Shown: piece after piece, positions 15,400 to 23,667 of the stretch
Position numbering within the stretch: the first letter of the stretch is position 1
Layout of the letters: the number at the start of each line of letters is the position of its first letter
DNA from: Armatimonadota bacterium
GTDB taxonomy: Bacteria > Vulcanimicrobiota > JACPDT01
Direction: 5' to 3'
NCBI GenBank assembly: GCA_016183865.1
Contig: JACPDT010000095.1
Coordinates: 1 to 35,335, forward strand
DNA length: 35,335 nt
Made by a program: the position numbers and the translations under genes
Notes under the pieces: generated by a model
What the model saw: the letters and a program-made list of their open reading frames with translations, nothing else
What the model was told of the DNA's origin: nothing
The model's database searches: none

Positions 15400-16792
15400 A
15401 TGATCATCACTCTGGCCACTTTCGAACATCTTCCCGTGAGGGTCGGGGGATTGGCCGAGGCTGTGACTTCCATAGCAGAGTCCCTGGCCGGTGATCACGA
15501 TGAGCAGTCCCTATTGCGATTTTCAGATTTTTTTTCGCGGCGAGTGGAGAGATATACACGTCTATGAAGCCAGGAGACCCTCGGGAGTAAGGCTTTTTCT
15601 CTTTTCCGGCGACTTCCTGGATGCCGAGACGGTGTATGGGCCCTGGGACCAGTTGTTCTCGAAGGTGTTCACTTACTCCCTGGCCGTGCCGCCGTTTTTC
15701 AATGCTCTTTTGGAGAAGGAGGGCAAGAAACCGGAGGTGTTCCATTGCAATGACTGGCATTCTGTTCTGTGTGGAAACCTTGTGAAACGATATTTTCGCA
15801 TTCCCGTTGTGTACACCATACACAGGATTTGCCGGCAGAAAATCGAGGTAGATGCACTGTCGAGGGAAGGTTTTTCCGACATTCTCGACAACAAGTATAT
15901 CAAGAACGATTTATTTGATTTGGAGCTTTTTGGAGCGGATTACTGCGATGCCCTGAATACCGTCAGCTTCTCGTACCTGAATGAAGAGTGGGATTCCTTT
16001 TTCGGAAACTTCGCAGGGAAGGTCACTCACATTTGGAACGGCATTGACGATTCGTTTTGGAATCCCGATTTTCTTGAAAACCCCGGGCTTCCACGGGAAG
16101 AAAGACGGAAGCGACTTCTTGCGCAAATCGGCATGGAAGACGGCTGGCTGAACTTCTACGTGGGGCGTTTGGATGCAGAGCAAAAAGGGGTTGACCATTT
16201 GCTGGAGGCTGTCGGACTCATTCTGGGCGGGTGTGAGGAAAACGCCGGCTGGAGCGGAGGGGACCTTCGTTTCGTAATTTTGGGCTCGGGCGACCCGAAA
16301 CTTGCGGAAAGGATAGCCGAGCTGGAACGGCAGTTTCCCTCCAATATCAAGGGAATCATCGGGTACGTGAAAAGGGAGGTTACACGGGAGTATTACGCGT
16401 CTGCCGATATATGCGTGATCCCGTCCAATTTTGAGCCTTTCGGTCTGGTCCAATTGGAAGCCATGTGTCTCGGGAGCATCCCTCTGGGAACGCGGGTGGG
16501 CGGCATAAAGGACACGGTGCTCGACTTGAGGGAATGGGGGCAGCAAGGGACCGGTTATCTCGTGCCTCCCAGGAATGGCCCTGCTCTTGCGGAAGGGATG
16601 GCGGATCTGGCGCGACTCCTGCGGAAAAACCCGGAGTTTGTGGACAAGATACGGAGAAACGGACGCCCCCATGTTATGACGAATTTCAGTTGGAAAAAAA
16701 CAGGGCAGCGCTATCTTGCCCTGTACCAGGACCGGGCCCCGATGAGGATTCCCTTCACAAGGCTCAGGGAACGCTCATCGGAGGGTCCTTGA
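15400..16792 (+). pseudogene. glgA: Glycogen synthase (GT5, short archaeal-type GlgA), frameshifted near the N-terminus
   Basis: Frame one (ATG 15400) encodes the ADP-glucose-binding start TFEHLPVRVGGLAEAV and SIAESLAG, then leaves the family pattern and stops at 15567. From about 15510 the homology continues in another frame: SGDFLDAETVYGP, HCNDWHSVL, VYTIHR, HIWNGIDDSFWN, FYVGRLDAEQKGVDHLLEA, and the C-terminal PSNFEPFGLVQLEAMCLG, all typical of the ~430-residue GlgA family that adds glucose from nucleotide-glucose to alpha-glucan. Compared with my memory of Pyrococcus GlgA, about 25 residues (the stretch around a PSHG motif) are missing at the frame change, so this is a deletion plus frameshift, not a single base error. 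The second frame could start at GTG 15491 but would lack the binding loop. Probably inactive unless the sequence is wrong. Confidence 0.8.
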
Positions 16793-16794
16793 TA

Positions 16795-17613
16795 TTGACG
16801 GAAATGCAAAAAATCGGCTTTCCCGCTCAAAATGGAGAACTCAGCGCAGGGGACGGCGAGGCGCATCACCCCAGGACGCACGTTCACTGGTTTCCCCGAG
16901 GCGGCACTCTGTTTATTCTCCTTTCCTTTCTGATTGTGAGCGGTTCTGTCCTCGTGGGGGATCGCCTGGGGGGAAAGCTTCTCAACTCCAAGGGGCTCAA
17001 CAAAGAACCTGTCTTGATCGCTCATCGGGTGGTTTCATCGGGGGCGGAGAAGGATCAGCTTGCGGAGCAGGGAATCGAAGGAGCCGGTCCGGGTTCAGGG
17101 ACGACCTCTTCCAGCCTGCCTGAGGAAGAAATCCTCACCGTGCCGCCGATTGTAAAGGTGAAAACAGATCTGGACCCACTGCGATTTATCACCCACCCGC
17201 CAAAGGCGGATGAATCCAGAAAGGAGAGGAAGCAACGTGGTGAAACCTCCGCGACAAAGGAGGACGAGGAATCCGAGACAGGGAAGGCAGAGGCCGGCGA
17301 GGATGAAAGCGCAGGAAAAGACAGTGGCGCCAAAGATTCTTCTTCGAAGGAATCGGAAGCTCAAGGGGAGCGCGGCCGTGCCTATTTTCTTCAGCTCAGC
17401 CTTTTCATTGATCGCAAGAATGCCGATCAGTTCGCCCGCGAGATGGGCGCCAAGGGATACCCTGTCCAGGTTCAGAGAATCACAAAGGACGGCGGGCAGT
17501 ATTTCCGCGTGCAGATGGGCTATTACGGCACCAAGCAACAGGCTGAGGAAGCTGCTGTGGAGCTTCAGAGAAAGGGATACAATGTGTTTCTTCTTTCCGA
17601 CAAGAGTCATTAG
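16795..17613 (+). CDS. Membrane-anchored SPOR-domain protein
   Basis: This ~272-residue protein has a short cytoplasmic N-terminus, one transmembrane helix (GGTLFILLSFLIVSGSVLVG, about residues 40-60), a long low-complexity linker rich in Lys, Glu, Ser and Asp, and a C-terminal SPOR domain (about 200-270: AYFLQLSLFIDRKNADQFA, YPVQVQRI, YFRVQMGYYGTKQQAEEAA). SPOR domains bind denuded glycan strands, usually at division sites. The track ORF starting at 16465 is wrong in its first ~110 residues, which are out-of-frame glgA. Start: TTG 16795 is nine bases after GGAGGG, while ATG 16804 is eighteen away. It begins two bases after the glgA stop, so coupling is likely. It fits with the mreB and mltG genes downstream. 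Confidence 0.8.
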   Translation: MTEMQKIGFPAQNGELSAGDGEAHHPRTHVHWFPRGGTLFILLSFLIVSGSVLVGDRLGGKLLNSKGLNKEPVLIAHRVVSSGAEKDQLAEQGIEGAGPGSGTTSSSLPEEEILTVPPIVKVKTDLDPLRFITHPPKADESRKERKQRGETSATKEDEESETGKAEAGEDESAGKDSGAKDSSSKESEAQGERGRAYFLQLSLFIDRKNADQFAREMGAKGYPVQVQRITKDGGQYFRVQMGYYGTKQQAEEAAVELQRKGYNVFLLSDKSH

Positions 17614-17700
17614 ATAGGCGAGTTACGCAGGAGAACACGAATGACACGAACGGAGTGATCTGAGGGGCCGGACATTCTTTGCAAGGCTGTCAGAGTAGCC
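17614..17700 (+). other. Short ORF opening with in-frame TGA fused to the AMMECR1 frame
   Basis: ATG 17641 has AGGAG seven bases upstream and is in the AMMECR1 frame, but after five codons meets TGA (17656). The frame then continues as SEGPDILCKAVRVA into the recognised protein. No canonical start lies between the TGA and TTG 17701; an ATT at 17674 stands six bases after GAGGGG. Part of this stretch (ACACGAATGACACGAA) resembles degenerate intergenic spacer sequence. Confidence 0.4.
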
Positions 17701-18183
17701 TTGACCGAAACTCTGACTACGGGGAAGGAAAAGGTCGCCGACGGGAATGTTCCCGAACCCTTCAGTCGGAAGGCGGGCGTTTTTGTCTGCATCAAGAAGA
17801 ATGGACGGCTACGGGGATGCATGGGCACAATCTACCCCTTGACTTCAAATATTCTGGCTGAAGCCTATCGCAACGCCGTTTGCGCGGCCACCCGAGATCC
17901 CAGGTTCCCGCCCGTTACCTTGCGCGAACTTCCCGATTTGCACTTTACCGTGGATATTCTGACTGCCCCTGAGCCGATTTCAGACGAGTCCTTTCTGGAT
18001 CCGAAACGATATGGAGTGATCGTTCGTTCAGGGCACAGATCCGGTCTGCTTCTTCCCGACCTGGAAGGAGTGGATTCTCCGCGACAGCAGGTGATGATCT
18101 CTCTTCAAAAGGGCGGAATTCGTCCGGACGAACCTTACACCCTTCTGCGTTTTGAGGTTAGCCGGTATGAGGAGGAAATCTGA
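17701..18183 (+). CDS. AMMECR1-domain protein
   Basis: This protein is at least 160 residues long and carries the AMMECR1 signature: GVFVCIKKNGRLRGCMG (equivalent of the LRGCIG motif), DPRFPPVTLRELPDL, VDILTAPEPI, SGLLLPDLEGVDS. The family is conserved from archaea to humans and its biochemical role is unknown; the LRGCIG cleft looks like an active site. TTG 17701 is the first usual start, yet the first family helix (LARKAIEEYL in relatives) is visible upstream as DILCKAVRVALTETL, so translation should begin earlier. Either an unusual start such as ATT 17674 is used, or the gene carries a nonsense codon. It opens a tight operon with maf, mreB, ruvX and mltG and shares a 4-base overlap with maf. 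Confidence 0.82.
   Translation: MTETLTTGKEKVADGNVPEPFSRKAGVFVCIKKNGRLRGCMGTIYPLTSNILAEAYRNAVCAATRDPRFPPVTLRELPDLHFTVDILTAPEPISDESFLDPKRYGVIVRSGHRSGLLLPDLEGVDSPRQQVMISLQKGGIRPDEPYTLLRFEVSRYEEEI
18170..18183 (+). promoter_or_regulatory. Ribosome-binding site and CTGA stop/start overlap for maf
   Basis: AGGAGG (18170-18175) is followed by AAAT and then CTGA, where CTG (18180) would start maf and TGA (18181-18183) ends the AMMECR1 gene. The layout copies the common ATGA coupling but with CTG. The next possible start, GTG 18192, is 16 bases from the Shine-Dalgarno sequence. Confidence 0.55.
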
Positions 18184-18809
18184 CGAAGATCGTGCTGGCC
18201 TCCTCCTCTCCAAGGCGCAGGGAAATTCTGGAACATTTGAACTTGTCCTGCGAAATCCTGGTCGGGCCTGCAATTGAATTACCCGCGGAAGGAACAGCCC
18301 CTGAGCTGCTGGTTTGCCGGAATGCTTCGTCGAAGGTGGAAGGAGTATCTCCCGCTGTCTCCGCTCCCCACGTTCTGATTATCAGTGCCGATACTGTGGT
18401 TGTCCTGGATGGCCTTGTTATGGGCAAACCTGAGACTCCCTTTCAGGCGAGACAGATGCTGGAGAAGCTTTCGGGTCGAACCCATGAGGTCTTCACAGGG
18501 GTTTCAGTAAGATCAGGACCATCCGGTCCCCAGGAGACCGGATACGAAAGAACGGAAGTGACTTTTCGCGACCTCTCCAGCGAGGAGATCGCCGGCTATG
18601 TGGAGACCGGAGAGCCTCTTGACAAGGCGGGCGCGTACGGAATACAGGGTATAGGGGCATTCCTGGTCAGGAAAATCTCGGGCTGTTATTACAATGTGGT
18701 CGGACTTCCCGTAGTGAAGCTGGCCGAGCTTTGCGCTGCTCTGGGAGTAGATCTCTTTGCACTAGCCGCCCGGCAACGGAAACAGGGGCCATGCAGTTTT
18801 TCTTCTTAG
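18180..18809 (+). CDS. maf: Maf-like nucleotide pyrophosphatase
   Basis: This ~209-residue protein has the Maf/Ham1-fold signatures: LASSSPRRREIL at the N-terminus, ISADTVVVLDG with the catalytic Asp, and DKAGAYGIQGIGAFLV near the end. Maf proteins hydrolyse non-canonical or damaged (d)NTPs, and in bacteria they are often encoded next to mreB. The start is the interesting point. Relatives begin MTKIVLASxSPRR-like, and translation from CTG 18180 gives (M)TKIVLASSSPRR with AGGAGG four bases upstream; GTG 18192 would remove four residues and has no ribosome site. I therefore choose CTG. The last 19 bases overlap the mreB start. Confidence 0.88.
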   Translation: MTKIVLASSSPRRREILEHLNLSCEILVGPAIELPAEGTAPELLVCRNASSKVEGVSPAVSAPHVLIISADTVVVLDGLVMGKPETPFQARQMLEKLSGRTHEVFTGVSVRSGPSGPQETGYERTEVTFRDLSSEEIAGYVETGEPLDKAGAYGIQGIGAFLVRKISGCYYNVVGLPVVKLAELCAALGVDLFALAARQRKQGPCSFSS

Positions 18810-19840
18810 ATCAAGTTTTGAGCTATCTTTCAGGGAACATCGGAATTGACCTTGGCACGGCGAACACTCCTGTCTATGTCAAGGGCAAGGGCATGCAGTT
18901 GAATGAGCCTTCCTATGTGGCCATAGACAATGTCTCGGGCAAGGTTGTCGCCGTGGGCGCCCGGGCCAAGGAAATGCACGGCAGAGCGCCGGGCCATATT
19001 TCCGTCATCCGTCCCCTTAGGGACGGGGTTATCGCCAATTTTGAGATTGCCTACCAGATGCTGAAATACTTTCTGGGCAAAGTCTCAAGTCTCAAGAACT
19101 CTATTCCTCCCAGAGTCATTGTCGGTGTTCCTTCTGATGTGACGCCTGTGGAGAGGCGCGCCGTCAGCGAAGCTACGGTCTGTGCAGGGGCGCGCAAGGC
19201 CTATCTGGTTGAGCAGCCCTTGGCGGCTGCGATCGGCGCCGATCTGCCCGTTGTCGAGCCTGTGGGCAGCATGATTGTAGACATCGGGGCAGGAACCACC
19301 GAAATTGCGGTCATTGCTCTGGGGGGGATCGTCGTGTCCCATTCTCTCCGAGTTGCCGGGGATGAAATGGATGAGGCCATTGTCTACTATCTCCGGAAAA
19401 TGAGGAATCTCCTCGTAGGTGAGAGAACGGCGGAGAGAATCAAGATCGCAATAGCCGGCATTGATCCGGAGGCCAGGGTTCTGGAAATGCAGGTCAGGGG
19501 AAGGGACCTCCTGACTGGATTGCCCAGGAGCATTCTTACCAATACGGGCGAAATACGCGAATCACTTCTGGAGATCGCCCGTTCCATTGTGGATGGCGTC
19601 AAAATGACTTTGGAGGAGACTCCGCCGGAGCTTCTCTCCGACATCCTGGCTCGTGGAATCGTGCTCGCCGGGGGGGGCGGCCTATTGCGCGGCCTTCCGG
19701 AGGTCATTGGTCGCGCAACGGGTGTTCCCGTGAGACTCGCGCCGGACCCCCTTTTCGCCGTTCTTAACGGGGCAGGAAAGCTTCTGGACAGTCCCTCCCT
19801 CCTGCGGCAGACCGTCCTGCGTGAGAATCATAGATGGTAG
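18791..19840 (+). CDS. mreB: Rod-shape-determining protein MreB
   Basis: This 349-residue protein is a bacterial actin. Phosphate loop 1 is seen in NIGIDLGTANTPVYVKGKG, followed by VRPLRDGVIANFEIAYQML and VGVPSDVTPVERRAV. Phosphate 2 is IVDIGAGTTEIAVIALGG, and the adenosine site is GIVLAGGGGLLRGL. The N-terminal MQFFFLDQVLSYL is a likely amphipathic membrane anchor. MreB filaments guide side-wall peptidoglycan synthesis; mreC and mreD are not in the window. The usual NTLVYVKG reads NTPVYVKG here, a mild deviation. The true start is ATG 18791 (CAGGGG upstream), inside the end of maf; the track start at 18731 is out of family. A G8 tract lies at 19670-19677. It overlaps ruvX by 7 bases. Confidence 0.93.
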   Translation: MQFFFLDQVLSYLSGNIGIDLGTANTPVYVKGKGMQLNEPSYVAIDNVSGKVVAVGARAKEMHGRAPGHISVIRPLRDGVIANFEIAYQMLKYFLGKVSSLKNSIPPRVIVGVPSDVTPVERRAVSEATVCAGARKAYLVEQPLAAAIGADLPVVEPVGSMIVDIGAGTTEIAVIALGGIVVSHSLRVAGDEMDEAIVYYLRKMRNLLVGERTAERIKIAIAGIDPEARVLEMQVRGRDLLTGLPRSILTNTGEIRESLLEIARSIVDGVKMTLEETPPELLSDILARGIVLAGGGGLLRGLPEVIGRATGVPVRLAPDPLFAVLNGAGKLLDSPSLLRQTVLRENHRW

Positions 19841-20259
19841 GGCGCGTCCTGGGCCTGGATCTTGGGGAGCGCAGAGTCGGCCTGGCCTTGAGTGATCCCC
19901 TGGGGCGGATTGCGCAGGTTCTTCCCCCCCTCGCATTTCGCGATACGGTCCGGTTTCTATCAGAGATTCTCGATCTCATCGAAACGAACCGGGTTGAGAA
20001 GATCGTTGTGGGGTTGCCTCTCAACATGGACGGGACCTGTGGGCCCTCGGCCCAACGGGCTCTGGAGATGATCGAGAGAATCAGGGAAACGTGCAGATTG
20101 CCCGTAGAAACCGTGGATGAGCGGCTTTCCACAAAGGAGGCCGAGAAATTATTGATTTATGCAGATGTTTCCAGAAAAAAGCGGAAAAAAAGTTTGGACT
20201 CTCTTTCGGCTGTTTTGATATTGCAGCAATACCTCGATAAGCAGAATCGAGCGAAATGA
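19834..20259 (+). CDS. ruvX: Holliday junction resolvase-like RuvX (YqgF)
   Basis: This 141-residue protein has the RNase-H-like fold of the YqgF/RuvX family: VLGLDLGERRVGLALSDPLG (first catalytic Asp), KIVVGLPLNMDGTCGPSA, VETVDERLSTKEAEKLL with the second acidic pair, and KSLDSLSAVLILQQYL with the last Asp. It acts in pre-16S rRNA 5' processing, and a Holliday-junction resolvase activity has also been proposed. Its length is normal. The start ATG overlaps the mreB stop (ATGGTAG), and its own end overlaps mltG by 4 bases, so it lies in the middle of a translationally coupled operon. Confidence 0.92.
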   Translation: MVGRVLGLDLGERRVGLALSDPLGRIAQVLPPLAFRDTVRFLSEILDLIETNRVEKIVVGLPLNMDGTCGPSAQRALEMIERIRETCRLPVETVDERLSTKEAEKLLIYADVSRKKRKKSLDSLSAVLILQQYLDKQNRAK

Positions 20260-21290
20260 TGTGGAAATGGGTCAAGGGTGTGCTTGCTTTTCTTTTGGCT
20301 GCCGGCATCATAGCAGGGGCGGGCTTCTCGTATCTTTCAGGCGCGATCCATCGTCCACTGAACCCGCAGGGGGAACCGGTCGTTTTTGTCATCATGCCCG
20401 GCGCTCCTTCAGCTTCCATTGCCAGGGAGCTGGAGGAGCGGAGAATCATCAAGTCTGCCCTGTACTTTCGAATTGCCGCCCGGTTGGCTCGGGGAGAGAA
20501 CAGGATCAAGACAGGGGAGTACAGGATCGGCTCTCACATGAGTCCTGCCCAGATTCTCGACAAATTTATGAGGGGAGAAGTGGTCACACACCGCCTGACG
20601 ATTCCTGAGGGTTACAATAATCGGCAAATTGCGGAATTACTCGATCAAAGCGGAATCACTCCCAAGGACGAATTCTTGACGGCATTGGCCGGAAGGAGTT
20701 GTCTCCTGACCCCTGAGGGGACTGAAAGCCTTCCCGGTCTGGAAGGTTGCCTTTTCCCTGACACCTACTTCTTCCCCCTTGCCACCCCCGCCGAAAACGT
20801 TATTGGCACGCTCACGAATCGCTTCAGGGAGCTGCTTCTTTCCCTCCTTGCTCGAAAGCCCACAACGCCGCTTCGTCTCAGGGAGGCGATTATCCTGGCT
20901 TCCTTGATTGAAATGGAAGCCAGGGTACCGGAAGAGTACCCGATCATCTCTGCTGTCTATCATAATCGCCTGAGAATCGGAATGAGGCTGGAATGCGACG
21001 CTACCATTCAATTTCTTCTTTCGTCCCCGAAGGAGTTTCTTCTTTACAGTGACCTTTCGATCCCATCGCCCTACAATACTTACCTCCACGACGGATTGCC
21101 GCCGGGTCCCATTTGCAACCCCGGTTTGAGAAGTCTTGAGGCGGCTTTATTTCCTTCTAAAGTGGATTACCTGTACTATGTGGTGAAAGGGGATTCTGGT
21201 GCCCACATGTTCAGCCGAACCTATGAAGGGCATCTGCAGGCCGTGGAAAAATACCGAAAATGGCTGGAAATCAAGCCACAGGGACGCTGA
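20256..21290 (+). CDS. mltG: Endolytic murein transglycosylase MltG (YceG-like)
   Basis: This 344-residue protein has a single N-terminal membrane helix (VLAFLLAAGIIAGAGFSYL) followed by an extracytoplasmic YceG domain. A LysM-like part comes first (VVFVIMPGAPSASIARELEE, IKTGEYRIGSHMSPAQIL, HRLTIPEGYNNRQIAELL). The catalytic part contains FPDTYFFP, ASLIEMEARVPEEYPIISAV with the presumed catalytic Glu, HNRLRIGMRLECDATIQF and PSPYNTYLHDGLPPGPICNP. MltG cleaves nascent glycan strands and so sets their length. The order ruvX-mltG is common in bacteria and supports both calls. The ATG overlaps the ruvX stop region by 4 bases. Confidence 0.93.
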   Translation: MMWKWVKGVLAFLLAAGIIAGAGFSYLSGAIHRPLNPQGEPVVFVIMPGAPSASIARELEERRIIKSALYFRIAARLARGENRIKTGEYRIGSHMSPAQILDKFMRGEVVTHRLTIPEGYNNRQIAELLDQSGITPKDEFLTALAGRSCLLTPEGTESLPGLEGCLFPDTYFFPLATPAENVIGTLTNRFRELLLSLLARKPTTPLRLREAIILASLIEMEARVPEEYPIISAVYHNRLRIGMRLECDATIQFLLSSPKEFLLYSDLSIPSPYNTYLHDGLPPGPICNPGLRSLEAALFPSKVDYLYYVVKGDSGAHMFSRTYEGHLQAVEKYRKWLEIKPQGR

Positions 21291-21392
21291 AAATCAGGGG
21301 ACTCTTGACCGTGTGAAGGAATGGCGCCCTGTGGGGTCGTAATTCTTTGGAAACCTCTACCTGTGGCTGCGGAGGGAGGATTTATCGGGATT

Positions 21393-21938
21393 ATGAGAAG
21401 GCAGTTTCTCAGGAACCTCTGCCCCGACATGGTCAAGAAATCGGTTGTTGACGTCAATCTGGAGGAGCTTCGAGAGGCGGGCTATGATGCGATCATCTTC
21501 GATCTTGACAACACTCTGGTCGGATGGCGGGCAAAGACGGTTCCCCAGGATGTGACTCGATGGCTCGAGCGGGCGGGAGACCTTGGATTCAAGATGTGCA
21601 TCGTTTCCAACAGCCTGGTCCGCCGTGTGACGAAGTTCAGTGAGCTTCTGGGAATTCCGGCAATTCCCAAGGCGATAAAGCCGATGCAGAGGCCTTTTCT
21701 GAGGGCCCTTCACATCTTGAACGCTCATCCCCAAAAGGTAGTAGTCATCGGGGACCAGGTCTTTACGGATGTTCTCGGCGGAAACCGTTTGGGCAGTTTT
21801 ACCATACTGGTGCGCCCTGTTGACAAGCGTGAATTCTTTACCACGATTCTTTTTCGCACCGCTGAAAAACTTGTGCTTTTTCGTCTTCGCAAGAAGGGCA
21901 TGCTAAAGGACTTTTTTACAAAAAAAGAGAAGTGCTGA
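21393..21938 (+). CDS. YqeG-family HAD phosphatase (HAD-IIIA)
   Basis: From ATG 21393 this is a 181-residue protein with HAD motifs: IIFDLDNTLVGW (nucleophile and acid Asp), CIVSNSLVRRV (motif II Ser), Lys in IPKAIKPMQRPFLRAL, and VVIGDQVFTDVLGGNRLG (motif IV). The start MRRQFLRNLCPDMVKKSV matches the family's usual opening, so the track start at 21321 is too early. YqeG proteins are close to phosphatidylglycerophosphate phosphatases such as yeast Gep4; their bacterial role is not certain. The GGAGG upstream lies 13-15 bases before the ATG, which is long. It is 31 bases from pilB and 102 bases after mltG. Confidence 0.85.
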   Translation: MRRQFLRNLCPDMVKKSVVDVNLEELREAGYDAIIFDLDNTLVGWRAKTVPQDVTRWLERAGDLGFKMCIVSNSLVRRVTKFSELLGIPAIPKAIKPMQRPFLRALHILNAHPQKVVVIGDQVFTDVLGGNRLGSFTILVRPVDKREFFTTILFRTAEKLVLFRLRKKGMLKDFFTKKEKC

Positions 21939-21969
21939 CCCTGGCCATCAAATATTGAGGTGAGTGTTT

Positions 21970-23655
21970 ATGACGATGAGGCCTTCGAGGAAGGAGCTTC
22001 CGGAGCTCCTTGTTGATGAGAAGCTCATTACCGAGAGGCAGTTGCAAATGGGGTTTCTCTCGGAAAAGGACATCACCGAGGTTATCGGAAAACAAATGGG
22101 CGTAAACTTTGTGGATCTGGATGAGACTGACCTTGACCCGGAGCTGGTTCGTTCCATCCCCGAGCATCTGGCGCAGAGATACAAAGTCATCCCTGTGGGG
22201 CAGCATGATAACAAGCTGACCCTTGCCATGGTGGACCCCCTGAATGTCGTAGCCATAGATGATATTCGATTGATTACAGGATTCGACATAGCGCCCGTCA
22301 TTTCAACGGAAGAAAGTATTGTCCGCACCTTGAACCGCCAGTTCGGAAGCACTGATCTGGTGGAAGTGCAGGAGCAGGTGAAGGATCTGTCCGCCGTGGA
22401 TAGTGCCGCGGACATGGACATTATAGAGGCGGAAGAGGAGCTCTCCCCGGACCGGCTCGAGGCGATGGTAAATGAGGCGCCCATTGTGAGGATTGTGAAC
22501 CTCATCATCCAGCAGGCCATCAATGACAAAGCCTCGGATATCCACGTGGAACCCGAGCCCAAGAACGTTAAGGTCCGGTACAGAATTGACGGCGTCCTTC
22601 ACGACGTAATGCAGCCCCCCAAGCACATTCAAGCACCCATGATCTCCAGAATCAAGATCATGGCGAACATGGATATCGCCGAACGGCGAGTTCCTCAGGA
22701 TGGAAAGATCCATCTCCGTCACGACAACAAGGAATATGACCTTCGTGTGAACAGCCTCCCCACCGTCAATGGTGAAAAGATCTGTATGCGTATCCTCGAC
22801 AAGAGCTCCGTCATGCTGGGGTTGAACAAGCTGGGCTTTTACCCGGAGATTCAAGGCCAGCTTGAAGATATTGTATCAAGGCCCTACGGGATGATCCTGG
22901 TAACAGGCCCTACGGGAAGCGGCAAGTCAACCACTCTCTATGCATGCCTTCATAAGCTCAATACGGGACTTACCAATATTTGCACCGTGGAAGATCCTGT
23001 GGAATACCAGATTCAGGGAATCAATCAGGTGATGGTGCATGAGAAGGCCGGGCTCCATTTCGCCACAGCTCTCCGCGCCTTCCTCAGGCAGGATCCTGAT
23101 GTCATCATGGTGGGTGAGGTTCGAGACGGCGAGACGGCCAGGATAGCCGTGGAATCCGCTCTGACGGGCCACCTGGTTCTCTCGACCCTGCATACCAATG
23201 ACGCCCCGTCGGCTATTACCCGTTTGATTGACATGGGGATCGAGCCCTTCCTGTGCTCTTCCGCCATTTGCGGGGTATTGGCGCAGCGGCTGGCCCGCGT
23301 CATCTGTCCGAACTGCAAGGAGCCTTATACTCCTCCCGCCGAGTCTGTGAAGCGATTGGGCCTGACAAGCCTCACCGAAGGAGAGATCGTGTTCTATCGC
23401 GGAACAGGGTGCGATCACTGCAAACAGACCGGATACAAGGGTAGAGTGGGTATCTATGAGTTGATGATGATGACCGACAAGGTCCGCTCGCTTACGCTTC
23501 AGAAAGCCTCATCAACCGAAATTCGATCTGCGGCCATAGGGGAGTCCATGAAAACACTCCAGGAAGATGGGCTGCGAAAAGTCCTCGATGGGGTCACCTC
23601 CATTGAGGAATGTCTCCGAGTAGTGTCTGTCGAGGGTGTAGAAGAGCCTAGTTAG
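21970..23655 (+). CDS. pilB: Type IV pilus extension ATPase PilB (GspE family)
   Basis: This 561-residue protein has an N-terminal MshEN/GSPII_E_N region, then the secretion ATPase core: SDIHVEPEPKNVKVRYRIDG, Walker A GPTGSGKSTT, Asp box CTVEDPVEYQ, Walker B QDPDVIMVGEVRDGE, His box GHLVLSTLHTNDA, and the zinc-binding tetracysteine (CPNCKEPY and CDHCKQTGYKGR). It powers pilus assembly at the inner membrane with PilC. The N-terminal domain is short: LLVDEKLITERQLQ runs directly into MGFLSEKDITEVIGKQ, with about 24 residues fewer than usual. The start is ATG 21970, six bases after GAGGTGA; GTG 21964 overlaps that ribosome site. Confidence 0.93.
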   Translation: MTMRPSRKELPELLVDEKLITERQLQMGFLSEKDITEVIGKQMGVNFVDLDETDLDPELVRSIPEHLAQRYKVIPVGQHDNKLTLAMVDPLNVVAIDDIRLITGFDIAPVISTEESIVRTLNRQFGSTDLVEVQEQVKDLSAVDSAADMDIIEAEEELSPDRLEAMVNEAPIVRIVNLIIQQAINDKASDIHVEPEPKNVKVRYRIDGVLHDVMQPPKHIQAPMISRIKIMANMDIAERRVPQDGKIHLRHDNKEYDLRVNSLPTVNGEKICMRILDKSSVMLGLNKLGFYPEIQGQLEDIVSRPYGMILVTGPTGSGKSTTLYACLHKLNTGLTNICTVEDPVEYQIQGINQVMVHEKAGLHFATALRAFLRQDPDVIMVGEVRDGETARIAVESALTGHLVLSTLHTNDAPSAITRLIDMGIEPFLCSSAICGVLAQRLARVICPNCKEPYTPPAESVKRLGLTSLTEGEIVFYRGTGCDHCKQTGYKGRVGIYELMMMTDKVRSLTLQKASSTEIRSAAIGESMKTLQEDGLRKVLDGVTSIEECLRVVSVEGVEEPS

Positions 23656-23667
23656 GGGGATGTTCCA

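Noticed and set aside
15181-15498. N-terminal extension of the peptide-binding protein ORF
   Set aside because: The lipoprotein signal begins at ATG 15180; upstream residues are spacer and antisense glgA.
16465-16794. First 110 residues of the SPOR ORF
   Set aside because: They are an out-of-frame reading of the conserved glgA C-terminus.
17656-17695. TGA 17656 as a selenocysteine codon, with TCTGA/TCAGA pairing as a SECIS
   Set aside because: The stem is weak, the position is in a disordered N-terminus, and the family has no selenoprotein known to me.
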